The notes beneath the pieces were generated by a model. That model searched no databases. It was not told the DNA's origin and worked only from the letters and a program-made list of their open reading frames with translations. DNA of 42,877 nucleotides from Bacteroidales bacterium (lineage in GTDB: Bacteria > Bacteroidota > Bacteroidia > Bacteroidales > P3). The stretch covers positions 1 through 42,877 of the forward strand of contig JAILAT010000033.1 in the NCBI GenBank assembly GCA_024681475.1, in the 5' to 3' direction. Each line of letters begins with the position of its first letter. Position 1 is the first letter of the stretch. This document shows, one piece after another, positions 17,264-25,991 of this stretch. Position numbers and translations under genes: made by a program.

Positions 17264-18673
17264 TTACCACAGGCGCATAAACTGCTCTTCCGTCAGCTGC
17301 TGACGTAGCAGGTAGAGCTCGTACATTTTCATGAAGCTGTCGCTGATGTAGTCGCCCACCACGCGGGCACCTTTTGTGGAGAAATGTATATAGTCGGAGT
17401 TCGCCAGCCCTTGGCTTTTCCATTTCAGCATCGAGTTCCAGCCCTCCATGGCGTCGTACATGCTCCAGTAGGCGGCACCGTGCTCGTTGGCCATGATGCG
17501 CAGGCTCTCCACCACCATGGGCAGCTGCTTGTAGGACTGGTTAGTATGTGGGTCTATCATATCGGCGGGGCCGATGAAGACGATGACGGCGTCGGGGCAG
17601 GCCTCGTGCATCAGGTCTATCTGCTTTCCCAGAGTGGCACAGTAGTTTTCAATGGTTTTGTCTGTATTCAGGTATCGCATCATATTGCCGCCAAACTGCA
17701 TCATCACCAGCTTCACATCCATCTGTGCGAAGGCTTCTTTCAGCTGTTCCTGGTTGGCGGTGGCAAACTGCTGGCCGCTGACGCCGCGCATGGCGATGTT
17801 GTCCACAGCCACGCCGTAGCCGTCGTCGACCATGATACCATAGACATCGGCACTGCCGCGCAGCGTCATCGTGGCCGACGAGGTGGACGAGTCCATGACC
17901 CATCGGATGCTGTGGATGCCAGACTCTTGGCAGCTCTCCGCGAAGGTGCCGCCACCCTTGCGGTCGCGCATATCCACGTTCACTTCCGCGCCGCGGTTGT
18001 TGAAGAGTACCGTGATGCGCGAGAAGCGCTTCGCGCGTTCCATTGCCTCGTGGTTGCGGCTGGACGACATCGACAGTGTTGCGCTGCCGCTCACACGCCA
18101 ACTTCTCAGCATGGGGCCATAGTTGCCGCCCTTGTCGCGCGAGATGCCATCGCCTTGGCCCCACGACGACAAACAGGTCAGCGAGCCTGTGGCCGACTGG
18201 TTGAAGGAGTAGGTGGGTACAAGCTGTCGCAGCGGTATCATGCCGGGACCGCCGCCGCCGAAGGCGTTCTGCAGATTCTCGCGGAGACGCAGGGTGATGC
18301 GGTCCATCTCTATCTGTGAGTCGCCATAGTGCAGCACGCGCACCACACGATGTTCGCGTTGTGCGTTCTCGGCAGCTTTGAAGAAATCGTCGAAGAAGCG
18401 TATGTCATTGTCGGGCAGCCAGAAACGCTGGGGACCTTCCATGAGACGCTGATGGTAGAACGCCAGCGAGTCTCTCGCCCCCGTCAGGTCGCGTTCAGGC
18501 TTCATCAGGGCGGTGTCCACTGTCGCCGGTTTCTCGTGTACCAGCACTTTGTGCATCCTCGGAAACCGCAGATTCATGCCCATCAGCTTCACGCTGTCGG
18601 GTGTCGCCAGCACCACCAGTGCCATCGCTACCACCACGACTGTGTAGAATATCAGTATCTTCTTCGCGTTCAC
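17264..18673 (-). CDS. SGNH-hydrolase-fold protein with N-terminal membrane anchor
   Basis: The 469-residue protein begins with a GTG codon at 18673 (NAKKILIFY follows). One N-terminal hydrophobic segment (about 6-23) acts as an anchor or signal. SGNH blocks: LHYGDSQIEMDRI with Ser near 119, MQFGGNMM with Gly-Asn, and DYIHFSTKGA with the catalytic His. A central insertion (about 180-290) contains a beta-rich stretch of the kind found in carbohydrate-binding inserts of such proteins. It lies between lpxD (24 bases upstream) and the second SGNH gene (seven bases downstream). It probably works with that protein and the MBOAT protein in O-acylation of an exported glycan. Confidence 0.9.
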   Translation of the reverse strand: MNAKKILIFYTVVVVAMALVVLATPDSVKLMGMNLRFPRMHKVLVHEKPATVDTALMKPERDLTGARDSLAFYHQRLMEGPQRFWLPDNDIRFFDDFFKAAENAQREHRVVRVLHYGDSQIEMDRITLRLRENLQNAFGGGGPGMIPLRQLVPTYSFNQSATGSLTCLSSWGQGDGISRDKGGNYGPMLRSWRVSGSATLSMSSSRNHEAMERAKRFSRITVLFNNRGAEVNVDMRDRKGGGTFAESCQESGIHSIRWVMDSSTSSATMTLRGSADVYGIMVDDGYGVAVDNIAMRGVSGQQFATANQEQLKEAFAQMDVKLVMMQFGGNMMRYLNTDKTIENYCATLGKQIDLMHEACPDAVIVFIGPADMIDPHTNQSYKQLPMVVESLRIMANEHGAAYWSMYDAMEGWNSMLKWKSQGLANSDYIHFSTKGARVVGDYISDSFMKMYELYLLRQQLTEEQFMRLW

Positions 18674-18697
18674 TTCGCTATGTCTATGTGGGTCTCT

Positions 18698-19738
18698 CTA
18701 TTCCTCTTTCTTGCTCTGTTCTTCCAGCTGGCGCTCCAGTTGGCGCACACGTTTCTCCAGCTTGTCCAGGTTGCGTGCCAGCACCAGGTTCTTGCGCTGT
18801 TTGGTGGCATCCATGGCCGGCGAGCCGACAATGGTGATGTCGCTGGGCATGCTGTGTGTGACACCCGACTGTGCGCCGATAATCACCCGGTCGCCAACCT
18901 CTATGTGTCCCACGATGCCTACCTGGCCGGCGATGATGCAGTTCTGTCCTACCTTGCCCGAGCCGGCAATGCCGCTCTGCGACGCCATGGCGGTGTTCTG
19001 TCCTACCACCACATTGTGGGCTATCTGGCACAGGTTGTCGAGCTTCACGCCTTTGTGCAGCACCGTAGAGCCCATGGTGGCGCGGTCCACACAGGTGTTG
19101 GCGCCAATCTCGACGTCGTCCTCAATCACCACGTTGCCGATCTGGTCTATCTTTTGGTAGCTGCCGTCGGCGGTAGGAGCGAAGCCGAAGCCGTCGGCAC
19201 CGATCACGGCACCCGCGTGTAGAATGCAGCGCGACCCTATCACGTTGTTGCAGTAGACTCTCACGCCGGCGAAGAGCGTCGTGTTGTCGCCTATGACACA
19301 GTTGTCACCCACATAGACCTGCGGGTATATCTTCACGTTGTTGCCTATCTTCACGTTTTCGCCGATGAAGGCGAAGGCGCCGACATAGCATTTCTCGCCC
19401 AGCGTGGCGCTCGGCGTGATGTAGGCCTGTGCGTCGATGCCTTGCTTGTTGAGTTGCAGCTCGTTGTAGGCTTTCAGCAGTCCGGCGAAAGCCAGGTAGG
19501 GGTCGCCCACGCGCACCAGTGTGGCGGCGACGGGGTGTTCGGCCTCAAAGTCGCTGCGCACCAGCACCACCGACGAATGGGTGTCGTAGATGTAGTTCGT
19601 GTATTTCGGATTTGCCAGAAACGAGAGACCGCCGGGCTCTCCTTCCTCTATCTTGCAAAGTTTCCACACCTCGGCATTCTCGTTGCCTTCCACAACGCCG
19701 CCGGCCATTTCTGCTATCTGTTTGGCTGTAAATTTCAT
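18698..19738 (-). CDS. lpxD: UDP-3-O-acylglucosamine N-acyltransferase
   Basis: LpxD adds the N-linked hydroxyacyl chain to UDP-3-O-acyl-glucosamine in lipid A synthesis. The 346-residue protein has the N-terminal uridine-binding domain (about 1-100), then a left-handed beta-helix of hexapeptide repeats (about 105-310, for example [20 protein letters not shown]). A C-terminal coiled coil rich in Lys, Glu and Gln ends it. The catalytic His fits His241 in QIAHNVVVG. It follows the ComEA-like gene by about 35 bases and precedes the SGNH genes by 24 bases. This couples lipid A synthesis to the LPS transport gene lptC upstream. Confidence 0.96.
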   Translation of the reverse strand: MKFTAKQIAEMAGGVVEGNENAEVWKLCKIEEGEPGGLSFLANPKYTNYIYDTHSSVVLVRSDFEAEHPVAATLVRVGDPYLAFAGLLKAYNELQLNKQGIDAQAYITPSATLGEKCYVGAFAFIGENVKIGNNVKIYPQVYVGDNCVIGDNTTLFAGVRVYCNNVIGSRCILHAGAVIGADGFGFAPTADGSYQKIDQIGNVVIEDDVEIGANTCVDRATMGSTVLHKGVKLDNLCQIAHNVVVGQNTAMASQSGIAGSGKVGQNCIIAGQVGIVGHIEVGDRVIIGAQSGVTHSMPSDITIVGSPAMDATKQRKNLVLARNLDKLEKRVRQLERQLEEQSKKEE

Positions 19739-19772
19739 GGTCTTTATTCTGTTTTTTTGTTATTATCGTTTT

Positions 19773-20531
19773 TTATTTGTTCTGTTGTTTTTCCGGTGCC
19801 GCCACACTGTCGCCGTAGCGCAGGTAGCCTGCCATCTTCGCCACCGTGGCGCTGTCTGTCGTGTTCACCATCAGCAGGTCGTCGTCAGTGCGGTAGCGGT
19901 GCCCTCTGTTGCGCCATGCCACCAGTTCGCGTGCCTGCCAGCTGTCCAGATAGGGGTGCCGCCGCAGGTCGCTGGCGCTGGCGGTGTTGATGTCGGTCTG
20001 GTGCACCAGCGCGCTGTTCACCGTCAGCTGCGGCGCTATCTGTGCGTAGCGCACGCTGTCGAGGCCCCACACCTCCAGCAGCTGCTCTTTGCGTACAAAA
20101 CCGCCAAGTCGCGTGCGGTAGCGCACTATCCGCTGCGCAAAGACGGGGCCGATGCCGTGAACCGTGGTCAACTCTGCCGAGTCGGCACTGTTCAGTTCCA
20201 CACTCACCGTGGCGCGTTTGGGGCGTTCGGAGCGTCTGCTCCAGCGGCTGGTGTCGCGTAGCGCTGTGTCGTGGTGCCAGCTGTGATGCGACTTGTAGTG
20301 TCCTTCGCCATGCTGGTGCCATTTGGCTGTGCGTTCCGCCTCATGCCGCGCCTCCTCTTGGGCTATGGCGTCGCCGTATTCTGCCACTGCAGCCTGCAGC
20401 GCCGAGTGGTCGTCGGCGGCTGTCTGCCGGTGTTCGCTGCGCGGTTTGAGCAGCAGCACCGCTATCGCCACTGCCACCACCACGCCCATCAGCGCGTAGC
20501 CTCGCCACTGTCCTCTCGTAGGCTTCTGCAT
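19773..20531 (-). CDS. ComEA-like helix-hairpin-helix protein
   Basis: The 252-residue protein has one N-terminal membrane segment (about 12-27), a charged linker, and then two or more helix-hairpin-helix motifs. The clearest is LNSADSAELTTVHGIGPVFAQRIVRYRTRLGGF (near residues 115-147), followed by a second, INTASASDLRRHPYLDSWQARELVAWRNRG. ComEA-type proteins bind double-stranded DNA non-specifically in the periplasm and help DNA uptake in competence. In Bacteroidetes such proteins are common and often of untested function. It lies between lptC (19 bases upstream) and lpxD. Confidence 0.88.
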   Translation of the reverse strand: MQKPTRGQWRGYALMGVVVAVAIAVLLLKPRSEHRQTAADDHSALQAAVAEYGDAIAQEEARHEAERTAKWHQHGEGHYKSHHSWHHDTALRDTSRWSRRSERPKRATVSVELNSADSAELTTVHGIGPVFAQRIVRYRTRLGGFVRKEQLLEVWGLDSVRYAQIAPQLTVNSALVHQTDINTASASDLRRHPYLDSWQARELVAWRNRGHRYRTDDDLLMVNTTDSATVAKMAGYLRYGDSVAAPEKQQNK

Positions 20532-20550
20532 CCTGTTGCGGCTTTTGGCG

Positions 20551-21135
20551 TTAGTCGTCCTCGAAGGTCAGACGTCCCCGCTGTCCACGGATGATAGGCT
20601 CGCGGAACTCGTCGTCGCTCGTGAAGCCGTCGCCGTAGGTTACCCTGTCGCCGTTCACCGACTTCACGGGGTCGTTGGAGTACACCAGATGTTCCCCGGA
20701 GTCCCAAATGAGGCTCATCAGATACGACGTGTCGCCTGTGCTATAGTCTATTATCACGATGTGGCCGTAGGCCTCCACCATCTTTTTCTCTTCGCGTTGC
20801 ACCGCCGAGTCGCCGGTCACGAAGGCCGACAGTTTGCCGTGGTCGTCGAATATCTGCATGGCAAAACCATGCGGATACACTGTCTTTTTCTCCGGTGTGA
20901 CATAGCTCTCCACCAGTTGTGCTGTCAGTTCCATCTGCCGAGTGCCGTTCTCGCTGCGCCACACGCGCACCTCTTCGATGCGCTGCTGTGGCAGGTTCTG
21001 CGGGTCGAACATGGCTATCTTCTCCATGTCGTTGCGGCAGGCCGCCAACGTCAGCAGCAACCCTAGCAGACAACATGTAGAGACGTGCAGAAGCACGTCT
21101 CTACATCTACTGTTTTTCAGTACTTTCCTATCCAC
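20551..21135 (-). CDS. lptC: LPS export protein LptC (lipoprotein-type), non-ATG start with palindrome in signal region
   Basis: LptC receives LPS from the LptBFG transporter and passes it to LptA in the periplasm. About 194 residues; the mature part has the LptC/OstA-like beta-jellyroll pattern (RQMELTAQLVESY, YPHGFAMQIFDD, AFVTGDSAVQREE, GHIVIIDYSTGD). The N-terminal signal ends Leu-Ala-Ala-Cys, so it is a lipoprotein. No ATG is available: the farthest in-frame start is GTG at 21135, and another GTG lies inside a perfect palindrome (21075-21106) that encodes part of the signal region. The true start is therefore uncertain. It lies in the conserved Bacteroidales order outer-membrane protein, TPR protein, lptC. 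Confidence 0.87.
   Translation of the reverse strand: MDRKVLKNSRCRDVLLHVSTCCLLGLLLTLAACRNDMEKIAMFDPQNLPQQRIEEVRVWRSENGTRQMELTAQLVESYVTPEKKTVYPHGFAMQIFDDHGKLSAFVTGDSAVQREEKKMVEAYGHIVIIDYSTGDTSYLMSLIWDSGEHLVYSNDPVKSVNGDRVTYGDGFTSDDEFREPIIRGQRGRLTFEDD
21075..21106. repeat. Perfect 14-bp palindrome inside the lptC signal-peptide region
   Basis: ATGTAGAGACGTGC and GCACGTCTCTACAT are exact inverted repeats around the four-base loop AGAA. GTAGAGACG...CGTCTCTAC palindromes are known to me as dispersed repeats in several bacterial genomes, so this may be a small repeat element inserted into the 5' end of the gene. Confidence 0.85.
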
Positions 21136-21192
21136 GGCTACCCTTGTTCTGTGTTGTGGGGCTTTATGCTATTGTCGCGGTCGGCAGGCTGT

Positions 21193-22512
21193 TTACTTTC
21201 TGGTTCTCACTATCGTGGTCTCGCCAATCCAACCCGGCACACGGTAGGTCTGGCCGTCGATGAGGTTCTCCATGAAGGCGTCGCTCTGCGAAGGATAGCT
21301 GCTCGAGTAGGCGTTTATCAGCTTGTTGGCGGCGCTCACGTTCTCCTCCGAGGGGTCTATAGCTTTGGCTTTGTTGGCTTTGTCAACGGCAGCCCAGTAG
21401 GCGGTGCGTCCACCCAATCCGTCGTCGATGCTGCGGTGGCTCGAAGCATAGAGCTGGGCAATCAGACGGTAGGGCTCTCCTTTGGTGGGCTGCATCTCGG
21501 CGGCGCGCAGGTAGGCGCTGCGGGCGCTGCTGTAGCTGTTGTTGCTGGCATAGCTCAGGCCCATGAGGATGTACACTTTATACTTGTCGCTGTTGTCGTC
21601 CATGCCTTCGACAGCTTCGTTGAGGTATCCCACAGCTTTGCTGAACTGGTCTTTGTTGTAGCACATCTGGCCCATCAGGTAGGCTGTCTGGGGCGTGGGC
21701 TCCATGGCGTGCAGCTTCTCGGTGGCGGCGAAGAAGAGGTCGGTCTTCGTGCAGCCTTTCTTTCTCAGGATGGTGGTGATTTTCTTCAACAGGTTCAGGT
21801 CATCGGGTGTGGCCTCGAATTTCTTGGTGTAGATGTTCACCAGCTCCTCGCACGAAGCGAAGGGCGAGAACTTGGCCTCCACGTTGTTGATGACTTGACG
21901 CACCTCGGCCAGTGCGGCGGAGTCGGTAGTGCGGGCGGCAATCTTGTCGAGAGCGTCGGTGGCGATGTCATAGTTGTCGATAATCATCACCGTGTCGCCA
22001 AGGCCACGGAGGACGTAGCGTATCGTGGCGTCGAAGTAGTTCTCGATGTACACGGGCTTCACCTTGTCGCCGCCCAGGCGCATGGCCTCGCTGTAGTAGC
22101 CGTAGTATTCGTTCAGGCCGTCGATGCCACGCAGCTGCTCGCAGTCGTAGCCTTTCTTGGCGGTGATTTCAGCGGCTTCGCCGAAGTATTGGATGCGCAG
22201 GTCATACATGTGCATCAGCTCTTGGATGAGTTGCTCTCTCTCTACGGGGTCTTTGGTGGCATTGTACTGCGCTTTCATGATGGTTTCGCCACGGATGTAG
22301 GTGTTCTTGTGGTTGCCGGGGCAGGTCCGCAGCACCTCTTTCCAGGGCTCGTAGGCCTCCAGGTAGTTCTTGCTATTGAAGGCTTCCTTGTACAGATACA
22401 GGTTCGTAACGCAATCCACACTGTCTTCAGGTGTTTTGCCATACTTCTGTGCTGTTGCTGTCATCGTGGCACCGAGCACCACCAGCAGCATCATGATCTT
22501 CATTGTTTTCAT
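21193..22512 (-). CDS. Tetratricopeptide-repeat envelope protein
   Basis: The 439-residue exported protein has a signal peptide (MKTMKIMMLLVVLGATMTATAQ). Helical repeats typical of TPR proteins follow, clearest at about 280-390 (TAYLMGQMCYNKDQFSKAVGYLNEAVEG, YKVYILMGLSYASNNSYSSARSAYLRAAEMQP). The repeats suggest a protein-interaction scaffold in the periplasm. The same neighbours (outer-membrane barrel upstream, lptC downstream) are found in other Bacteroidales, from general knowledge. This points to a link with outer-membrane or LPS assembly, but no specific partner is known to me. Confidence 0.88.
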   Translation of the reverse strand: MKTMKIMMLLVVLGATMTATAQKYGKTPEDSVDCVTNLYLYKEAFNSKNYLEAYEPWKEVLRTCPGNHKNTYIRGETIMKAQYNATKDPVEREQLIQELMHMYDLRIQYFGEAAEITAKKGYDCEQLRGIDGLNEYYGYYSEAMRLGGDKVKPVYIENYFDATIRYVLRGLGDTVMIIDNYDIATDALDKIAARTTDSAALAEVRQVINNVEAKFSPFASCEELVNIYTKKFEATPDDLNLLKKITTILRKKGCTKTDLFFAATEKLHAMEPTPQTAYLMGQMCYNKDQFSKAVGYLNEAVEGMDDNSDKYKVYILMGLSYASNNSYSSARSAYLRAAEMQPTKGEPYRLIAQLYASSHRSIDDGLGGRTAYWAAVDKANKAKAIDPSEENVSAANKLINAYSSSYPSQSDAFMENLIDGQTYRVPGWIGETTIVRTRK

Positions 22513-22594
22513 CTCTCTTTATTTTTTGTTATTTTTTGTTTAGTCCGACTTGTTGTCTTTTACTTGTGCTTTTATGTTTTTTTAACAGCTTTCG

Positions 22595-23950
22595 CTAGTT
22601 GTATTTGCGTTTCACAAACCACGACTCGCAGCTTCCCAGCGAGATGCCTACCATCACGGTGTTGCGTTTCAGCAAGTCCTTGTCGCCAAATGAGTTGTAG
22701 CTCACGGTGAGGTTCATCACCGAGCGGCCTTTGCGCATAGGCAGTGCGATGCCGGCGCCGATGCCCCAGCTTCCCAGGGTATAGTCTTTGCCGTCGCTGG
22801 TCTGCAGCGCCAGCTTGCCGCTCTCGGTGTGGAAGCCTGCCGAGTAGCTCACGCGGCGCAGATAGCGCGACTCTTTCGGGTCGCCCAGCAGCTGTACGCC
22901 CACGGCGAAACGGTAGAAGTCGTTGTAACGCAACGGACTGGCGCCGAAAATCTGCACCTGGCTGTTCTCTTCGTATTTCATGCCTTTCCATGGCGCGATG
23001 TTGCCTTCGGCGGCAACACGCCAACGGTCGTTGCGCGTCAGCGACACACCCAAGCCCACCTCCATGGCCTGCTCCAGGGTGCTTTTGTATTCGCTGTCGC
23101 CGCCGTGCGGGAAGATGGTGTCGCGCATATATTCGCTGCCGCCATAGGTGACAAAGGTGTATACCAGTGCGTTGTCGCGCACATTCATTTTCTGGTGAGG
23201 CCTCAGCGTGGCGCCCAGCGTCAGCAGGTATTTCTCGCCCAGCGGCTGGTCGTACTGCAAGCCAAAATCGAAGGTGAAATTACGCACATAGGTGTCTTTC
23301 TGTCTGCGGCTGTCCATGAAATAGGTGGTGTCATTGGCCAGGAAGTCGTATGTCAGTGCGCGTGTCAGCTTGCCGTACAGCAGGTTGACATTGAAGCCGC
23401 CGCGCAGCGCCGGCTTCGTGGCGTCGTGACCACCGATGATGTTGAAGCCGTGGCCCCAGAACAGCTGTGCCACGCCGCCGGTGCCTTCGTAGATGGTCTT
23501 CATGTCGCCAAATACTGGGCTGCTCTGCTCGTGCACCGACTGGTAGTTCACGTCGGAGTATGGCATCAAGCCGAAGGCTGTCTTCCACCATTTCGTCAGG
23601 GGCAGGCCGAAATACAGGTACCCGATGTTGCCGTCGGCATCGTAGAGCGACTGGTTCTTGTCCTTCAGCGTCGACATCTCGATGTTCAGACCCATGTCGA
23701 AGATAAACGATTCTTTCTCTATTGTCGCATACGATGCTGGGTTGAAGGGGTTTATCATGTTGTTCGCCGAGCGGGTCAGCCCGATGCCGCCCATGCCGGC
23801 GATGGCCGGTATGTTGTAGGGCAGGTCGCACTGGCCAATGCCATACTGTGAGAACGGCGCGTTCAGCCCGTTCTGGCCCTGCGCGGGTGTCGCCACCCAT
23901 GCCAGCATGGCCGTAGCCACTATCATGATTCCTTTGACAATATTTCTCAT
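22595..23950 (-). CDS. Outer-membrane beta-barrel protein (FadL/PorV-like size)
   Basis: The 451-residue protein has a signal peptide (MRNIVKGIMIVATAMLAWVATPAQGQ). Alternating aromatic and polar strands fill the rest. The start NGLNAPFSQYGIGQ...AGMGGIGLTRSANNMINPFNPASYA is typical of a Bacteroidetes barrel family of this length (an N-terminal plug region followed by about 14 strands). It may be a FadL-type channel for hydrophobic compounds, or a PorV-like shuttle protein; I cannot decide. It starts about 106 bases after coaX and precedes the TPR protein by about 80 bases, in the same direction. Confidence 0.85.
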   Translation of the reverse strand: MRNIVKGIMIVATAMLAWVATPAQGQNGLNAPFSQYGIGQCDLPYNIPAIAGMGGIGLTRSANNMINPFNPASYATIEKESFIFDMGLNIEMSTLKDKNQSLYDADGNIGYLYFGLPLTKWWKTAFGLMPYSDVNYQSVHEQSSPVFGDMKTIYEGTGGVAQLFWGHGFNIIGGHDATKPALRGGFNVNLLYGKLTRALTYDFLANDTTYFMDSRRQKDTYVRNFTFDFGLQYDQPLGEKYLLTLGATLRPHQKMNVRDNALVYTFVTYGGSEYMRDTIFPHGGDSEYKSTLEQAMEVGLGVSLTRNDRWRVAAEGNIAPWKGMKYEENSQVQIFGASPLRYNDFYRFAVGVQLLGDPKESRYLRRVSYSAGFHTESGKLALQTSDGKDYTLGSWGIGAGIALPMRKGRSVMNLTVSYNSFGDKDLLKRNTVMVGISLGSCESWFVKRKYN

Positions 23951-24056
23951 CTTTTTTGCTCTGTTCTTTGGTTAGTTTTGTGCCTGCTTTGTTATTAACT
24001 CAGTACTTCTTCTATATATATTTTGCTCATATCGGGCCCTGCCTGGGGCTCAAAAA

Positions 24057-24797
24057 CTAATCTAGTACATTCATTTCCAATATTCTATCCAAACCAGCCA
24101 GTACCAAATCAGGCTCTGCAAAGTTCGGAAAAATATATGGATTGTCAAAATAAAGTGCGTCGCCGCCTGTTAAAAAAAGTTTAACGGCGCCATGGCGTGA
24201 CTTGTAGGCTTCCATAAAGCCCTGTATTTCAAACATTGTCGCAGTCAGCACGCCCGCCACGATGCTCTCTTTTGTGCTTTTGCCTGTCAGCGGCAGCCCT
24301 TCAGGCTGCTCGGCGAGTGTCACCAGCGGCAATGCCGAGGTGTATTCGTGCAGTGCCCGCAGCCGGAACGATAGGCCAGGCAGGATGGCACCACCTTCGT
24401 AGACACCCTGAGCGTCAACGAAGTCTATCGTGATGCAGCTTCCGGCATCCACCACAGCCAGCGCATTGTCGGGGCACAGGCTCCACGCGCCCACGGCAGC
24501 GGCCACGCGGTCCATGCCCAGTGTCTCCGGCGTCTGGTAGTCAATGCGTAGCGGCAGCTGCGAGCAATAGCTTAGCTCATGGTACCGCTCCCGCAACTTT
24601 GCCGGCAGCCAGGCAGCAATGTCGCTTCTCCTGCCTACCACCGACGCGATGGCTTTGTCCAGCGGATACTCCTTGGCAAGTGCGTTGATGTCAATGCTTT
24701 CCAGCCTGTCGGCAGTCTGCATCGCCATCTTATGGCCGTCCTCAAAGACAGCCACTTTGGTACGCGTATTTCCTATGTCGATAATCAGATTTGCCAT
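24057..24797 (-). CDS. coaX: Type III pantothenate kinase
   Basis: CoaX phosphorylates pantothenate, the first step of coenzyme A synthesis, and belongs to the ASKHA fold. The 246-residue length is typical. Motif 1 is IIDIGNTRTKVAVF at the N-terminus (Asp7, Gly9, Asn10). Motif 2 is GMDRVAAAVGAW (residues of about 94-105), and VVDAGSCITIDFVD holds the catalytic Asp of the family. LTGGDALYF near the C-terminus fits the second phosphate motif. It is the first gene of the long minus-strand envelope operon. A TATTTTTG box lies upstream at 24850-24843, without a clear partner box. Confidence 0.95.
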   Translation of the reverse strand: MANLIIDIGNTRTKVAVFEDGHKMAMQTADRLESIDINALAKEYPLDKAIASVVGRRSDIAAWLPAKLRERYHELSYCSQLPLRIDYQTPETLGMDRVAAAVGAWSLCPDNALAVVDAGSCITIDFVDAQGVYEGGAILPGLSFRLRALHEYTSALPLVTLAEQPEGLPLTGKSTKESIVAGVLTATMFEIQGFMEAYKSRHGAVKLFLTGGDALYFDNPYIFPNFAEPDLVLAGLDRILEMNVLD

Positions 24798-24995
24798 ACA
24801 GCTTTCTTAACGGCATATAGTCATTATTATTGCGACTGCAGTCAAAAATAGTTTCCTGTAGTCTCTGTCCGAAGCCGCAAGAGACTTTTTGGATTTTTTT
24901 TACTTGCCATGTCACAATTTGGGGTGTTTTGTCGTTTAATAGGTGAATCGATTCGAAATAACATCTGTGTCTAACCATTAAAAGGATAATTTATC

Positions 24996-25487
24996 ATGAA
25001 TACAATGTCAATCTTACTCAGTAGTATGCCCGAGATGCTTGATGAATTCAACGATATAATAGCGGTTGTGCTGGTATTTGCAATACCCATAATAGGTACT
25101 ATCCTGATATTTGGATTGCCTATAATGATAGCGATGCTCATCTATCGCCACAAGGTGAATGATACCAACATGCGGGCAAAAGTAATCCTCGCTGCCATGG
25201 ATAAATACCCAGGGGCTGTGCCGGAGGAATTGATTAACAGTCTCAACAAGCCGCAGAAGAGCGTCAAAGAACGGCTGCTCGGCAAACTGTTGTGGGGATG
25301 CCTTTTCAGTCTGTCTGGTCTGGCAATTGTGGCCACAGCTCTTTTTTCCAGTGTGTTCGACAGTGGGATGTTCGTCTTTGGCATTTTGTTGCTTGCCGTT
25401 GGTGTGGCGTTTCTGATCTACTATTTCGTTGGCCGTCGGCAGCTACGCACTCAGATTGAAGCCGAGGAACAAAAGCTATTGAATTGA
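24996..25487 (+). CDS. Membrane protein of unknown function, first gene of the second sigma module (DUF6249-like)
   Basis: The 163-residue protein has an N-terminal hydrophobic pair (about 22-50), a charged loop with YRHKVNDTNMRAKVILAAMDKYPG, and two further hydrophobic segments (about 98-145). Small Bacteroidetes proteins of this plan, with a membrane segment followed by a cytoplasmic loop starting YRH-x-K, are often found before sigma factor genes; DUF6249 is the family I would test first. It lies 24 bases upstream of the ECF sigma gene on the same strand. No enzymatic motif is visible. Confidence 0.82.
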   Translation: MNTMSILLSSMPEMLDEFNDIIAVVLVFAIPIIGTILIFGLPIMIAMLIYRHKVNDTNMRAKVILAAMDKYPGAVPEELINSLNKPQKSVKERLLGKLLWGCLFSLSGLAIVATALFSSVFDSGMFVFGILLLAVGVAFLIYYFVGRRQLRTQIEAEEQKLLN

Positions 25488-25511
25488 TATGGTTATTATT
25501 AAAGCAGGGCG

Positions 25512-25991
25512 ATGACGCGCGACAGATTCATTGAACTGGTGAGAGTCGAGCAGGAGCCTCTTCGCAGGTTTCTGCTTGCCCTGTGTGGCGGCGACCGTGA
25601 CGCAGCAGAGGATATCGCGCAGGACACACTCGTCAAGGCTTATCTTGCTTCGAGTGGATACGCGGAGCGCTACAAATTCCGTACTTGGCTTTTTAAGATT
25701 GCCTATCGCACCTTTCTTGACTACGCCAAGCGACCCCGTTTCGATAGTCTGTCGGAGTTGTCCTGCCTGTCGGAGAAGTCTGACCTAGAAGCAGATGTGG
25801 CTTTTCGCCATGAGGCGCTGTATCATGCCATTAACCAACTACCAGAGCAATCGCGAGCAGCCGTTTTGCTATACCATATTGAGGGATACTCCATCGCCGA
25901 TATCGCTGCCATTACCCATAGCAACCCTATCGCCGTGCGACAAAGGCTGTCGCGCGGATTGAAAAAACTTAAGACAATTCTCGAGAGATGA
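25512..25991 (+). CDS. ECF-type RNA polymerase sigma factor
   Basis: This 159-residue sigma-70 family ECF factor has region 2 at about residues 8-75 (LRRFLLALCGGDRDAAEDIAQDTLVKAYLASSGY, YKFRTWLFKIAYRTFLDYAKR) and region 4 at about 105-157 (AINQLPEQSRAAVLLYHIEGYSIADIAAITHSNPIAVRQRLSRGLKKLK). This is a textbook ECF pattern, closer to the consensus than the factor at 10077-10571. The stop overlaps the next gene start by four bases (ATGA). The target promoters are unknown; the module probably regulates itself. Confidence 0.93.
   Translation: MTRDRFIELVRVEQEPLRRFLLALCGGDRDAAEDIAQDTLVKAYLASSGYAERYKFRTWLFKIAYRTFLDYAKRPRFDSLSELSCLSEKSDLEADVAFRHEALYHAINQLPEQSRAAVLLYHIEGYSIADIAAITHSNPIAVRQRLSRGLKKLKTILER

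Noticed and set aside
16183..17280. Long open frame on the plus strand (365 codons)
   Set aside because: It is the complement of the SGNH lipoprotein gene; its translation is His- and Val-rich with no motif, while the minus-strand frame has a lipobox and SGNH blocks.
21085..22710. Open frame of 541 codons on the plus strand
   Set aside because: It is antisense to the TPR gene and lptC; its composition (Val, His and Gly runs) is that of a reverse-complement shadow.
24832..24850. Palindrome GACTGCAGTC upstream of coaX as an operator
   Set aside because: Ten-base palindromes occur by chance often enough, and nothing else supports a site here.
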